A DNA stretch of 36,924 nucleotides, taken from contig DAINMX010000040.1 in assembly GCA_036736205.1 (NCBI GenBank), positions 1 through 36,924 on the forward strand, read 5' to 3'. Each line of letters begins with the position of its first letter. The stretch's first letter is position 1. Origin of the DNA: XYA12-FULL-58-9 sp001798605. Its GTDB lineage: Bacteria > Myxococcota > XYA12-FULL-58-9. A program made the position numbers and the translations under genes. The notes beneath the pieces are model-generated. The model saw only the letters and a program-made list of their open reading frames with translations, was not told the DNA's origin and did no database searches. This document shows positions 8,165 through 17,689 of the stretch, piece by piece.

Positions 8165-9523
8165 ATGGCAACGAAACGTCACATGACAGTTGATGATCTC
8201 CTAGGCCCTGAGTTGTCGTCCGAGATCGGCGATGCGAAAACCCTTGGTTCGGACGAACCGACTCTTGCGCAAGGCAAGCAGGCACAGTCATTGGAGCCAA
8301 AGTCAAAGCCAGATGGCAAAGTCAAAGCTCCATCCGAATCTGCCCACAAGTCTGCCACAGACGATCTCTTCCCCGATCTCAGCGACAACTCCACTCGTGA
8401 GAGTGACGCCGCACTCGATTCAGGCTCCGACAAGTCCCTGCTGGACAACGGCACCGCGCCCAAACCTCTTAAATTCAAGGCACCGCTACCACCGCAACCG
8501 GGCGGGACAATGTCTCGCGGACGCATTCCGTCGGTCACCCCCAAGAAGAAGAAGGACATTTCCCCAGATGGGCTGGTCAGCGACGGTGCACCCGAGAAAC
8601 CAGAAGAAGACGGTTTGCTCTTTGGGAAACCTCAAGCGGCTGTAGGCACTCTTGCAGCGGCCGATGCTGAGGCCACCCACCCCAATGACGGCGGATCACC
8701 CGAACGGGAAATGGCATGGCAGGCCGGCGATCCCGAACACGGGCCAGTATCCCAAGACGCTCTCGCGGCCATGGGTCGGCCACAGTTTCCGCGGGACGAG
8801 GTGCGGCTTGCGTCCCACGCCATCGGTTCATGGTTCCGCCGTCTCCCGATGGGTTGGCGCATCGGTCTCGTGGTTGCCCCTGTCGCACTGGTCTGCGTCT
8901 TACTCTTTTTGATCATTGTCCTATCTAGGGGCGGATCCTACCAAGCATTTGTGACGGCCGATCACACCCTGTTGGCCGTGCCCGCGGCCGGCGTGCCACT
9001 GCCCCATGGAGATATCCTCGAACGCAATGAGGAGGTCACCGTGCTCGAGGTCGCGGGCATGTTCGCCTTGGTCAGCAACCCAGAGGGACGCACCGGTTGG
9101 GTTCAACAGTCTTATCTGTCGAAGACCGCTGCGCCGGTATCCATCGACTTGGACGGTTCCATCAAACCCTTCACGCTGTGCTTCAAACGTTACAACGAAG
9201 GGGACATTGAACCGTGCAAGGCAAGAGCCGAAATGCAACGCGGCGCGTGTGTTGAGTACTGCGCCGACAAATCCGACCCCACGCCGTGTCAGGTCGACTG
9301 CAAGAGTCACCACGCGAAATGCGAATCAACCTGCACAATGCTATTCCACGAGTTACATGCCCCACCGCCACCGCCGCCGCCAGATCCGGCACCCGAGCCA
9401 GAACATGTAGAAGCAGCGCTCGACCCAGAGTCGGCAACCGTGAACGAAGAGACTGACGAGGACAAGGCCAGCAAGAAGAAACGCAAGAACAAGAAGCGCA
9501 AGAAGCGCAAGAAGAGTCGGTAG
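8165..9523 (+). CDS. Single-pass membrane protein with SH3-like domain, Cys-rich region and Lys-rich tail
   Basis: A 452-residue protein in clear segments. Residues 1-220 are low-complexity, acidic/Pro-rich and probably disordered and cytoplasmic. Residues 231-253 form one membrane helix (IGLVVAPVALVCVLLFLI). Residues 258-320 resemble a bacterial SH3 domain ending in GRTGWVQQSYLS. Residues 335-395 carry about ten Cys (for example CVEYCADK and CKSHHAKC), likely disulfide-paired outside the membrane. A Pro-rich hinge with seven consecutive Pro follows, and the end is a dense Lys/Arg tail. The topology is therefore N-in, C-out. The basic tail could bind peptidoglycan, teichoic-like or nucleic acid polymers, which is speculative. 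GGAGAC lies just before the ATG. I do not recognise a named family beyond the SH3-like module. Confidence 0.75.
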   Translation: MATKRHMTVDDLLGPELSSEIGDAKTLGSDEPTLAQGKQAQSLEPKSKPDGKVKAPSESAHKSATDDLFPDLSDNSTRESDAALDSGSDKSLLDNGTAPKPLKFKAPLPPQPGGTMSRGRIPSVTPKKKKDISPDGLVSDGAPEKPEEDGLLFGKPQAAVGTLAAADAEATHPNDGGSPEREMAWQAGDPEHGPVSQDALAAMGRPQFPRDEVRLASHAIGSWFRRLPMGWRIGLVVAPVALVCVLLFLIIVLSRGGSYQAFVTADHTLLAVPAAGVPLPHGDILERNEEVTVLEVAGMFALVSNPEGRTGWVQQSYLSKTAAPVSIDLDGSIKPFTLCFKRYNEGDIEPCKARAEMQRGACVEYCADKSDPTPCQVDCKSHHAKCESTCTMLFHELHAPPPPPPPDPAPEPEHVEAALDPESATVNEETDEDKASKKKRKNKKRKKRKKSR

Positions 9524-9544
9524 CTCGCGTAGTTCAACCAACGG

Positions 9545-10114
9545 TTACTCACCGCAGGCATCAAACCCCGCATTCTTTTGGTACGCTGCCAAAGCTCGGT
9601 CGTGGCGAGCGTCGCCTGGTTTGGCGCGAGCCTTCTCTATGACAAATTCGTTGATGTCTATGGGCAATCCTCTTCGAGACCAATACTGCGCAGCCACAAG
9701 CTTGCCCTTCTCAAAGGTGGCTCGAGCTTCTTTGCTTGCATTGGGTTGAAAACGCTCCCAGGTGCCGTGCTCAACACCCTCTTGGCAAACACCTTTGACG
9801 TGCACGACACCACTCTCGTACCACTGAATCATTGCACCATGGCGACGGTCGTTCCGATAAACACTTTCGGAACGTTTCGCCCCTCCCTGGAACCAGAAGC
9901 GCCAGAGCCCCGCACGTTTGCCGTCATCGTAGGTCCCCTCGAACCACTTGGAGCCGTCGGCATGCCAAGCGTGCCGAGGCCCGTGCCGAACGCCACCCGG
10001 CTTTTCGCACCAAGACTCTCGTGCCTCCGCGGTTGTCCGGTGTCTTGGCTCGGTGCTCTCCGGACACTCGAAGCCTGATATCGTAAGGGCCAACAGCAAC
10101 ACCAAGGTGCACAT
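9545..10114 (-). CDS. Secreted MORN-repeat protein (YwqK-type antitoxin-fold)
   Basis: A 189-residue protein with a hydrophobic N-terminus (CTLVLLLALTISGF) followed by Cys17, so it is secreted and possibly a lipoprotein, although the residues before the Cys (Gly-Phe-Glu) fit a lipobox poorly. The middle, about 45-140, contains three or four MORN/YwqK-type repeats such as DGSKWFEGTYDDGKRAGLW and RRHGAMIQWYESG. These short beta-hairpin repeats occur in large numbers in myxobacterial and Bacteroidetes envelope proteins. Automated pipelines often name them 'toxin-antitoxin YwqK', but nothing here indicates a toxin. The start is well supported: an in-frame TGA lies upstream, and GAGGAG sits 5 nt before the ATG. 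It is divergent from the metallopeptidase lipoprotein gene. Confidence 0.75.
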   Translation of the reverse strand: MCTLVLLLALTISGFECPESTEPRHRTTAEARESWCEKPGGVRHGPRHAWHADGSKWFEGTYDDGKRAGLWRFWFQGGAKRSESVYRNDRRHGAMIQWYESGVVHVKGVCQEGVEHGTWERFQPNASKEARATFEKGKLVAAQYWSRRGLPIDINEFVIEKARAKPGDARHDRALAAYQKNAGFDACGE

Positions 10115-10262
10115 GGATACTCCTCAACTACGGCGACCGCTGCGCGTCGTATCACCGTACCACCGAGTCGGCCGGGCATACGAGGGCTCTTGCATTCTTG
10201 CGCAGCTGATTCTATGCCGGTGCCAATTAGCCCTCCCCTCGGCTGAACAAGCGAGACTGAAT

Positions 10263-12197
10263 GTGAAATACGCAATCTTTGTCATGGTTCTTTGCGTCGC
10301 ATGCGCACCCCAATCCGTCCAGCAAGATTCCGACCTGGCCTTTGCGGGGATCGAACTGAGCACGCTGCCTACCCTCGAACGGCAAGAGTTCAATCGGCTG
10401 GCGGCTCTCGAAAACGTGCCGCTCTATTGGAAGCACGCCGATTTCCAACCAAGCTCGTTTGTGGTCATCGGGACCAGCTCCTCAGCCGACGCTGCACCCT
10501 ACATTCAGGATGGAGAGTTCACCGAACGGTTCGACGCCTTCTACGCCCGACTTGTCAACCGACGTCGCATGGAAGCAGTGCAGAGAGAGCTCGACTCCGG
10601 TTGGCTCATCGCCATCACCACCGACATGCGTGACGCACCTTCCACGGATCGCCAAATCGTTCGCATCATCGCCGAAGCTGGAAACATTATTGAGGACTTA
10701 TACGCCACCCAACTGGGAACCAGAGCTATCGGCGTCGAACCACACGACATGCCGAGCCGCGAGCTCTTGCGGCGCACCCATGGCTATCGTTGCGAAGGTC
10801 CCAAGACTCGAGATGATCCATACTGCCATGCGCTCATCACGTACGATCGGCCAAAGAGCGATGCCTACCCACGAGACAGCGCTCAGGATGCCGCGTTCTG
10901 CGAATCCCTGCGAACATCAGCCAACGGCAACATGCTCATGGACCCCTTCTCAGTGGTTCGTCGCGTGGGCAAGGAGCTGCTGGCAGTTCCCTACACAGAC
11001 GTCTACGGTGACCGCATGCGGGCCGTGGCAAAAAGACTTCACTCGGCGCGAGCGCTCCTCGATGCCAGCGAGTCCGCGTTTGCCCACTATCTCGACGCCG
11101 CCGCCAAGGGCTTCGAGACCAACGACTGGGACGACGCTGACGAAGCCTGGATCAGCATGAACAGTGAAAACAGCAAATGGTATCTTCGCATTGCACCGGA
11201 CGAGGTCTACTTCGATCCCTGCAACTCGAAGGCGGGTTTTCACCTTTCCTTCGCCCGCATCAACACCTCGCTGCTCGAGTGGAAGAACAAGCTGACACCT
11301 CTTCGTTCGAAGATGGAAGAGACTCTCGCCACCCACATTGGCGCGCCCTATCGGGCTAGGGAGGTCTCATTCGCCCTGCCGGATTTCATCGACGTCATTC
11401 TCAACGCTGGCGATTCGCGAGATGCCTTTGGTGCCACCGTTGGCCAGTCCTTGCCAAACTGGGGTCCTGTCGCAGAGAGAGGCGCGGGACGTACGGTGGT
11501 CATGACCAATCTGTACAACAACGCTGACTCGCGGGCAGTCGACAAACAGAAGGCAAAATTGCTTCTCGACGCGGAGAGTCTCGCGCACTTAAGCGACGAG
11601 CCCATCACCCAGTACCTTGATATCCTCCTGCACGAGGCCACCCACAATTTTGGGCCGCACAGCGACTACCAACTCGACGGCAAACCGCCGCGCTTGGTCT
11701 TCGGCGGAAAGACCGCGTCCATCCTCGAAGAGCTCAAGGCACAGGTAGGTGCTCTTTGGTTCACTGCATGGCTAAACAAAGAAGGGATGATCGACGATGA
11801 TACAGCACGCGCGGCGCTCACTCATTCCATCATGTGGTGTTTCGGCCAGTTGAGCCGGGGCCTCTTCGACGCCGATGGCAACCCCTCTGTCTATCCGAGC
11901 ATCGCAGCAATCCAGGTGGGGTATTTCCTCAACTCTGGCGCGCTCGTTTTCACTCCCGACGGCGGTGATGACCAAATCGGGCGGTTCTCGATTCGCTACC
12001 CGGCGCTCAACCAATCGGTCAACGACTTGATGCACACGGTTGGGCAGATAAAGGCCACCGGCGATACCGCGGCAGCCAAGGCCCTGATCGAAGAACACAC
12101 TGGCGAACCGGGCCGGGCCCATATTCGACTTGACCAGATCACCGAACGCGTCCTGCGTTTCCCCAAGGAGAGTTTCTCATACGCCATCGTCCTGTAG
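10263..12197 (+). CDS. Lipoprotein zinc metallopeptidase, M49 (dipeptidyl-peptidase III)-like
   Basis: The open frame reaches back to 9948, but the real start is probably the GTG at 10263. It gives a perfect lipoprotein signal peptide (KYAIFVMVLCVAC, lipobox L-C-V-A-C with the Cys at about 14). The mature 630-residue protein carries HEATHNFGPHSDY (His457-Glu458...His461) and, about 28 residues later, ILEELKAQ (Glu489/Glu490). Upstream lies a segment with AWISMNSENSKWYLRIAPDE. Paired HExxH and EExKA motifs are the gluzincin pattern of the M49 family; classic DPP III has a longer HExxGH. It probably cleaves peptides at the envelope. It is followed by rlmN with a 26-nt gap, so the two may share a transcript. 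Confidence 0.78.
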   Translation: MKYAIFVMVLCVACAPQSVQQDSDLAFAGIELSTLPTLERQEFNRLAALENVPLYWKHADFQPSSFVVIGTSSSADAAPYIQDGEFTERFDAFYARLVNRRRMEAVQRELDSGWLIAITTDMRDAPSTDRQIVRIIAEAGNIIEDLYATQLGTRAIGVEPHDMPSRELLRRTHGYRCEGPKTRDDPYCHALITYDRPKSDAYPRDSAQDAAFCESLRTSANGNMLMDPFSVVRRVGKELLAVPYTDVYGDRMRAVAKRLHSARALLDASESAFAHYLDAAAKGFETNDWDDADEAWISMNSENSKWYLRIAPDEVYFDPCNSKAGFHLSFARINTSLLEWKNKLTPLRSKMEETLATHIGAPYRAREVSFALPDFIDVILNAGDSRDAFGATVGQSLPNWGPVAERGAGRTVVMTNLYNNADSRAVDKQKAKLLLDAESLAHLSDEPITQYLDILLHEATHNFGPHSDYQLDGKPPRLVFGGKTASILEELKAQVGALWFTAWLNKEGMIDDDTARAALTHSIMWCFGQLSRGLFDADGNPSVYPSIAAIQVGYFLNSGALVFTPDGGDDQIGRFSIRYPALNQSVNDLMHTVGQIKATGDTAAAKALIEEHTGEPGRAHIRLDQITERVLRFPKESFSYAIVL

Positions 12198-12223
12198 GCA
12201 CCTCTCAGCATCAGCTGTGGGGT

Positions 12224-13216
12224 ATGACCGTTGCAGAGCTCGGCGAGATGCTCGGCGGCAGCGGCCGCGCCAAGCAGGTGTGGAGGGCGCTGCTACGTGG
12301 CGACGACCCCTTTGCTCCCGGTGCACTCAGTGAGAGAGCGAGACTGAAACTCGTCGGCCGGTGTCGTCCCACTTCGGCCGCCCTCGGCAAGCAAACTGTT
12401 GCTGATGACGGTACCCTCAAGGCACTGGTGGAGCTCGAAGACGGCAACGCCATCGAGATGGTGGTGATCCCCAAGAACGGCCGCACCACTGTTTGTGTCT
12501 CAACGCAAGTCGGCTGCAAGAGGGCCTGCTCTTTCTGTGTCACCGCCCTGGTGGGTTTGCGCCGCTCACTCTCGGCTGCCGAAATTGTCTTCCAAGTTGA
12601 GCTTGCCCGACGGATGTCGCAAGAACGGAAGATGCCACCACTTCGCAATGTCGTCTTCATGGGTATGGGCGAACCACTCGACAACCTCGATGCCGTCAAA
12701 CAAGGTGTTGCGGTCCTTTGCGACCAAAACGGCCTGTCGATCCCTCCGCGACACATCACCCTCTCCACCGTAGGAACAACACCCACGAAGATCTGGAGCC
12801 TCAAAGATTTGCCGGTCAGCGTTGCATGGTCATTGCACACAGCCGACGACGAGCTCCGACACAAGCTCGTACCCACCATGCGCCACGCCCTGATCGACCT
12901 TCGCGATGCGTTCGTCCGTGTAGTGCAAAACAGAAACGCCCTGCTCTTTGTGGAGATGGCCCTCATCGCCGGCATCAATGATGATATCCAGAGTGCCGAG
13001 AAACTCGCTGATTTCCTCGTCCCTTTTGGTGACAACGTTCGCATCAATCTGTTGCCCCTAAATCCTGGGCGCGGGGATCTCGCTCCCAGTCAGCCGGAGA
13101 GCGTCGGCGCCTATCGACAAACACTGATCGAGCGTGGTTATTTTTGCATCTTGCGGCAACCCCGGGGGCTCGGAGCCAACGCGGCATGCGGACAACTTGC
13201 AGGACTCGGCACCTGA
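12224..13216 (+). CDS. rlmN: 23S rRNA (adenine-2503-C2)-methyltransferase RlmN, radical SAM
   Basis: RlmN methylates C2 of A2503 in 23S rRNA (and A37 of some tRNAs in E. coli) by a two-cysteine radical mechanism. All key parts are present in the 330 residues: the 4Fe-4S motif CKRACSFC (Cys98, Cys102, Cys105); the upstream catalytic Cys91 in TVCVSTQVG (equivalent to E. coli Cys118); the SAM-binding segment VFMGMGEPLDN; and the methyl-carrying Cys322 near the C-terminus in GLGANAACGQL (equivalent to Cys355). It is about 50 residues shorter than the E. coli protein, mainly because the N-terminal helical domain is reduced. The ATG at 12224 starts directly at the conserved TVAELGEML region. Confidence 0.93.
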   Translation: MTVAELGEMLGGSGRAKQVWRALLRGDDPFAPGALSERARLKLVGRCRPTSAALGKQTVADDGTLKALVELEDGNAIEMVVIPKNGRTTVCVSTQVGCKRACSFCVTALVGLRRSLSAAEIVFQVELARRMSQERKMPPLRNVVFMGMGEPLDNLDAVKQGVAVLCDQNGLSIPPRHITLSTVGTTPTKIWSLKDLPVSVAWSLHTADDELRHKLVPTMRHALIDLRDAFVRVVQNRNALLFVEMALIAGINDDIQSAEKLADFLVPFGDNVRINLLPLNPGRGDLAPSQPESVGAYRQTLIERGYFCILRQPRGLGANAACGQLAGLGT

Positions 13217-13303
13217 CCACCCCCGCTCTTCGCAGTGCCCGCCGGCATGCAACCATAAACTGTCAGCCATCCGCTGCAGTTCGCTTGCACAGCTGCCCGG
13301 GGG

Positions 13304-14629
13304 CTATTCGGAAACTGAGGGTTTTGGAACTTCGGCGGCAGCAGTGTCTGCGCCATGGGTCGCAGAATGATCGATAGCGTCGTTGCTGCCGGGGGCAGCA
13401 TCGGTAGCTTCACCATTGGCTGCGCGGCGCCGCGCTGGTAACCAGCGTCGTAGCACTCCGTACAAGATCACATCTATGACAGCGAGGATGGCAAGCAGAG
13501 CAGCTATAGCCAGCACCGAATAGAGGGGCCAAATGATGATGAATCCACCGAAGGTGCCGAGAATGCCGCCCAGAATTGTAATGTAGCTCAGCTTGTCGTC
13601 GGCGAATTCGCGGAAACCGACCTCCAACTGCTCGCTGGTGACGGTCGCCAGTTGTTTGAGAACGACACGGCGCACGTCGATCTCTCGAATCAATCCCATG
13701 ACGATACGAGTAAGAAAGACATCAATGGGTGCCTGCCGCTCTTCCAGGAACGATGGAATGTGATCGAGGGCATCATCGATCTCACCGACAAGTCGGTCGA
13801 GGGTTTCCGGGAGCTGATCGATCTCGTTGTGAACGATACGGGTTAGCGGCTCACGCCACATGCCGCCCATCCGGCCAATGAACCATGAGGCGAAGGATCT
13901 GCCAGCCACGCGCTCGACTCTCTGTTCTACTTCGCGGGTGAGCTCCTCGCGGAATGTCTCACTCTGCGCAAAGCGCCCCGCATAGGTGAGGATGACTTGT
14001 TTGGTGTCTCGAACAAACTCGGGGTCACGCACCAGGCGACGGACCTCCTGTACAGTCTCCTCGGTGAGACGCGAGATCAACCGGCTCTCGTCGAGTTCTT
14101 GACGAATGATTTCTTCGTTGATCAGCTTTTCGATCACCTCATCGGCTACCTTGCGAATGATCTCATCCCTCTGAGAGGGAATGAGGCCCTGACCAAAAAC
14201 AGGTCGCACCTCCCGCGGCCGAAACAGCATCTGAACAGCAATCCAGTTGGTACCGAAACCAATAATGCCGGCGATAGAACAACTGCGCATCACCTGTTCG
14301 AGGATCGGATGTGGCACAATAAATGAAGCCATGAACAAGCACACGGCCGCCGGCATGAATACCCTTAGGGCAATACGCAAACCTGTGCCCGTATGAAAAG
14401 CCAACCTCTCGATCGACAAGGGATCGTCCTCGTCTTCATCGCGAAGGGGCTTGAGTATCAAACCGGTGCGCGGGTCTGTTCGCAATCGTGCCCGCCACTT
14501 GTCGAGATACGGCATCAGGTTCTGTTGACGGAACCGGCCGATCCAGGCGGCAGCTGCCTGGCTCAGGTCGTGGCGGTCACCGCCACCTGCACCTTTTCCC
14601 CCTAATTCTGGCCCCGTGGCATCCTGCAT
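13304..14629 (-). CDS. DUF445 family membrane protein
   Basis: A protein of about 441 residues. Its hallmark is the DUF445 segment with two N-terminal helices around LRVFMPAAVCLFMASFIV and GFGTNWIAVQMLFRP. A long amphipathic helical region rich in Glu/Arg follows (repeats such as EVIEKLINEEI, LTREVEQRVERV). The C-terminal pair of helices is near 360-410 (ILGGILGTFGGFIIIWPLY). The last 45 residues are a polar Ala/Asp-rich tail. The function of DUF445 proteins is unknown. The frame continues to a GTG at 14734, but the ATG at 14629 avoids overlap with the divergent small gene and leaves a 65-nt promoter region between them. It is convergent with rlmN. Confidence 0.82.
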   Translation of the reverse strand: MQDATGPELGGKGAGGGDRHDLSQAAAAWIGRFRQQNLMPYLDKWRARLRTDPRTGLILKPLRDEDEDDPLSIERLAFHTGTGLRIALRVFMPAAVCLFMASFIVPHPILEQVMRSCSIAGIIGFGTNWIAVQMLFRPREVRPVFGQGLIPSQRDEIIRKVADEVIEKLINEEIIRQELDESRLISRLTEETVQEVRRLVRDPEFVRDTKQVILTYAGRFAQSETFREELTREVEQRVERVAGRSFASWFIGRMGGMWREPLTRIVHNEIDQLPETLDRLVGEIDDALDHIPSFLEERQAPIDVFLTRIVMGLIREIDVRRVVLKQLATVTSEQLEVGFREFADDKLSYITILGGILGTFGGFIIIWPLYSVLAIAALLAILAVIDVILYGVLRRWLPARRRAANGEATDAAPGSNDAIDHSATHGADTAAAEVPKPSVSE

Positions 14630-14694
14630 CGGGGCATGATAGCAAAATGGCAGTTTTGGGCCACCCATCCTTATGCGCAAATTGTGAAGAAACC

Positions 14695-14997
14695 ATGGCT
14701 TGTCTGATTGCTCTGTTTGCCCTTCTGACGCCACGCTTGGTTTTGCTCGTGGTGATCATCCTCACCGATTTCGTGGGCCGTGCCTACGAGGGTTGGCTGT
14801 GGCCACTGCTCGGTTTTTTCTTTATGCCGCTAACAACCCTGGCCTATGCCGCTGCCATCAATTGGAACAACGGCTCGGTGTCGGGATTCTATTTCTTTAT
14901 GGTGTTGCTGGCTGCGCTCGGCGATCTCGGATCCCTCGGCGGCGGCCGTGCAGTCCGCCGCCGACAAAAGGTCATCGTGGTAGAACGGCATCAATAG
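14695..14997 (+). CDS. Small integral membrane protein, 100 aa
   Basis: Three or four hydrophobic helices fill nearly the whole protein (LIALFALLTPRLVLLVVIIL, LLGFFFMPLTTLAYAAAI, FYFFMVLLAALGDLG), and an RRRQK cluster near the C-terminus sets a cytoplasmic end. Conserved-looking points are the TPRLVLL segment, TDFVGRAYEGWLWPLLG and the FFMPLTTLAYA turn. I recall small proteins of this pattern from Myxococcota and Planctomycetes without assigned function. The frame is open upstream to 14488, but the ATG at 14695 with GAAG before it starts at the first helix. It is divergent from the DUF445 gene, about 190 nt before lon. Confidence 0.72.
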   Translation: MACLIALFALLTPRLVLLVVIILTDFVGRAYEGWLWPLLGFFFMPLTTLAYAAAINWNNGSVSGFYFFMVLLAALGDLGSLGGGRAVRRRQKVIVVERHQ

Positions 14998-15189
14998 GGC
15001 ACTGCCGGCATACCGACACAAATGCGCAAGAACGTCCGTCGCAAAGGTTGACGGCGGCGCCAACGTCCCTAGCTTCGTCATATAGGCCATCCCGCATCAA
15101 GTTGCGGCTGGCGACCGCCAATTAACACGCACTGAGCCGACACGATTGGAGAGACAATCCATCGAGTTGGCCTGTCATGGAGTTGTACT

Positions 15190-17586
15190 ATGTCCGGCGC
15201 TGATATCGATGCCACCGTGCCGACCTCACCGTTTCCGCTATTGCCGATGCGACATGGGGTTGTGTTCCCTGGCACCGCAGTAACCCTTCCCATCGGCCGG
15301 CCTAGATCCATTGCTCTCGTCGAAGATCTTCGGGAAGGCCAAGTCATTGGCATCGGTGTACAGCGGGAGCCCCAGCTCGACAATCCGAGCGCGGACGAAC
15401 TTCTGCCCATGGGCACAATTGCCAGGGTCCTCAAGCGAGTCCGCGTTCGCGAAGGACAATACCGATTGGTTGTGCAAGGCCTGAGCCGTTTCCACTTCGA
15501 TGGCTTTTCGTCAACCGACCCATACTGGTTAGCTGAGGGGCGTCCCGTCGAAGAAACACAAGGAGATTCCCTCGAGGCACCTGCTTTGGCCGAATTGCTT
15601 CTTGAGCGCGTCCAGAAGATACAGCCGTCTTCGAGTGAAGAACTGCAGCGTCTGTTGAGCACGCCTGCGACATGGGAGAACCCAGGGCTCGTTGCTGACG
15701 TTGTGGCTGGCGCCCTGGGTCTCACCCCCGCCAAAGAAGTCGAGGTGATGCTGCAACTCGATGTGGTCGCAAGACTGCATCTCGTACACCACCTCATTGC
15801 TGAGGCGCAGACCATGGCCGAGCTCAAGGAGAAGATCGGCGCCGAAGTGCACCGAGAGCTGAACAAGGGGCAACGGGAGGCCATCTTGCGCCAGCAACTG
15901 CGGGCCATTCGCAGGGAGCTCGGCGATGAGGAGGAAGGTGGTGCTCTCGATGATCTGGCAAAACGACTCGGAGAAACCACTCTCCCGGAAGAATCGAAGA
16001 AGGTCGTCGACCGAGAGCTCAAGCGGTTGCGAAGCATGGATCCTGGAGGCGCGGAGTCACATGTAGCCCGCACATACCTTGAGCTCATCGCCGAGTTGCC
16101 TTGGGAGATACGCGCTGACCTTCAAACCGACGTCGACAAGGTGGCAGCCAAACTCGATGCCGACCACTTCGGTCTCACCGAAGTGAAAAAGAGAATCCTC
16201 GAGCACCTCGCGGTCCGCAAAATGACTGGCGGCGGACGGGGTGCCATCTTGTGCTTGGTGGGACCCCCAGGGGTCGGCAAAACCTCGTTGGGCAGATCAA
16301 TCGCCGACGCCACTTTGCGCCCCTTCACCCGCATTTCCCTCGGCGGTATGCGCGATGAGGCCGAGATCCGTGGGCATAGGAGAACCTACGTCGGCGCCTT
16401 GCCTGGTCGCATCATCAACGCCATTCGCAAGGCCGAGGTCAAGAACCCAGTCATGTTGCTCGATGAGGTCGACAAGCTAGGTACAAGTTGGATGGGCTCC
16501 CCCGAGGCGGCATTGCTTGAGGTGCTCGACCCGGAACAGAACGTGTCCTTCACCGATCATTACCTGGACATGCCATTCGATCTGTCAGAGGTCTTTTTCG
16601 TTTGCACCGCCAACACCCTGGATAGCATCGCACCGCCGTTGCGTGATCGACTCGAGGTCATAGAAATTCAGGGTTACACCAGTGAAGAGAAGCAGCACAT
16701 CGCTCGTCATCACATACTGCCGAAGGCCCTCGATGAACATGGTCTAGCATCGAGCGCTATCGATCTCGACGACGACGCGCTCGCTCGAATCATCCTCGAT
16801 CACACACGCGAATCGGGTGTTCGCCAACTGGAACGAGAGCTCACCAAGATCATTCGTGGCGCAACCCTAGAAATCGCCCGCCACGATGACGGCAAAGCCC
16901 AAACTATTCACGTTGGAGTCGGGGACGTACACACCTACCTCGGCAAACAACGTTTCTTCAACGACGTGGCAGAGCGCACAGCCATCCCGGGAGTCGCCAC
17001 GGGACTCGCATGGACACCCGTTGGCGGGGACATCCTCTTCATCGAGACCTCGAGAATGCCGGGAAAGGGGCAAATCGAGATCACCGGTCAGTTGGGCGAT
17101 GTCATGCGTGAGTCCGCACGCGCAGCACTGAGTTACATCCGCAGCCATGCCGATACTTTGGGGGTCGACCCAACCTTTCTTGAATCTCAAGACCTGCACA
17201 TCCATGTTCCCGCAGGAGCCGTCCCTAAGGATGGCCCCTCGGCCGGCGTCACGATTTTCACCGCCCTGGCCTCCCTACTTAGCGACCGCTGCGTGAGGAG
17301 CGACACCGCGATGACCGGCGAGTGCACATTGCGAGGCCGAGTCCTTCCTGTGGGCGGAATCAAGTCCAAGGTTCTCGCCGCACACCGCGGCGGCCTGACC
17401 CGGATCATCTTGCCGGAAAAAAACCGGCGCGACCTTGACGAGATACCGCGGGAGGTCCTTGACAGTCTCGAGATCATTTTCGCCGAGGACATGAACCAAG
17501 TGCTCGACGCCGCATTGCTAAAGCAGCCGGAAGTGCCACAAGTGCCGGCTGCATCGGTCGACAATACCCCTCGCCTCGCCTGTTGA
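15190..17586 (+). CDS. lon: ATP-dependent Lon protease
   Basis: A 798-residue LonA. Residues about 14-210 form the substrate-binding N-domain (PLLPMRHGVVFPGTAVTLP), followed by a coiled-coil linker. The AAA+ module has Walker A GPPGVGKTS (Lys364), Walker B VMLLDEVDK and sensor FVCTANTLDSIAPPL. The C-terminal Ser-Lys protease domain has PKDGPSAGVT (Ser684) and, 43 residues later, Lys727 in GIKSKVLAAHRGG. Lon degrades misfolded and short-lived regulatory proteins. In myxobacteria there are usually two lon genes (lonV, lonD); which one this matches cannot be told by eye. A GGAG ribosome site lies about 7 nt before the ATG. No heat-shock promoter could be recognised with confidence in the 190 nt upstream. 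Confidence 0.96.
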   Translation: MSGADIDATVPTSPFPLLPMRHGVVFPGTAVTLPIGRPRSIALVEDLREGQVIGIGVQREPQLDNPSADELLPMGTIARVLKRVRVREGQYRLVVQGLSRFHFDGFSSTDPYWLAEGRPVEETQGDSLEAPALAELLLERVQKIQPSSSEELQRLLSTPATWENPGLVADVVAGALGLTPAKEVEVMLQLDVVARLHLVHHLIAEAQTMAELKEKIGAEVHRELNKGQREAILRQQLRAIRRELGDEEEGGALDDLAKRLGETTLPEESKKVVDRELKRLRSMDPGGAESHVARTYLELIAELPWEIRADLQTDVDKVAAKLDADHFGLTEVKKRILEHLAVRKMTGGGRGAILCLVGPPGVGKTSLGRSIADATLRPFTRISLGGMRDEAEIRGHRRTYVGALPGRIINAIRKAEVKNPVMLLDEVDKLGTSWMGSPEAALLEVLDPEQNVSFTDHYLDMPFDLSEVFFVCTANTLDSIAPPLRDRLEVIEIQGYTSEEKQHIARHHILPKALDEHGLASSAIDLDDDALARIILDHTRESGVRQLERELTKIIRGATLEIARHDDGKAQTIHVGVGDVHTYLGKQRFFNDVAERTAIPGVATGLAWTPVGGDILFIETSRMPGKGQIEITGQLGDVMRESARAALSYIRSHADTLGVDPTFLESQDLHIHVPAGAVPKDGPSAGVTIFTALASLLSDRCVRSDTAMTGECTLRGRVLPVGGIKSKVLAAHRGGLTRIILPEKNRRDLDEIPREVLDSLEIIFAEDMNQVLDAALLKQPEVPQVPAASVDNTPRLAC

Positions 17587-17689
17587 CCGCAGGCCGTTAC
17601 CGTGAAACTGATCCATGAGAACCTTGGTTGGGGCCATGGGATGCCGATGCTGTGAATCGCCTTACTTGCCGCCCCGCAGTGGAGACGCA

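Noticed and set aside
9948..10262. Upstream extension of the metallopeptidase frame
   Set aside because: It overlaps the divergent MORN gene and its well-supported start; the GTG at 10263 gives a perfect lipobox.
12211..13047. 278-codon minus-strand frame opposite rlmN
   Set aside because: Shadow of a GC-rich gene; the rlmN motifs are on the plus strand.
15078..16088. 336-codon minus-strand frame opposite lon
   Set aside because: Ser/Arg/Thr-rich shadow of the lon reading frame with no family resemblance.
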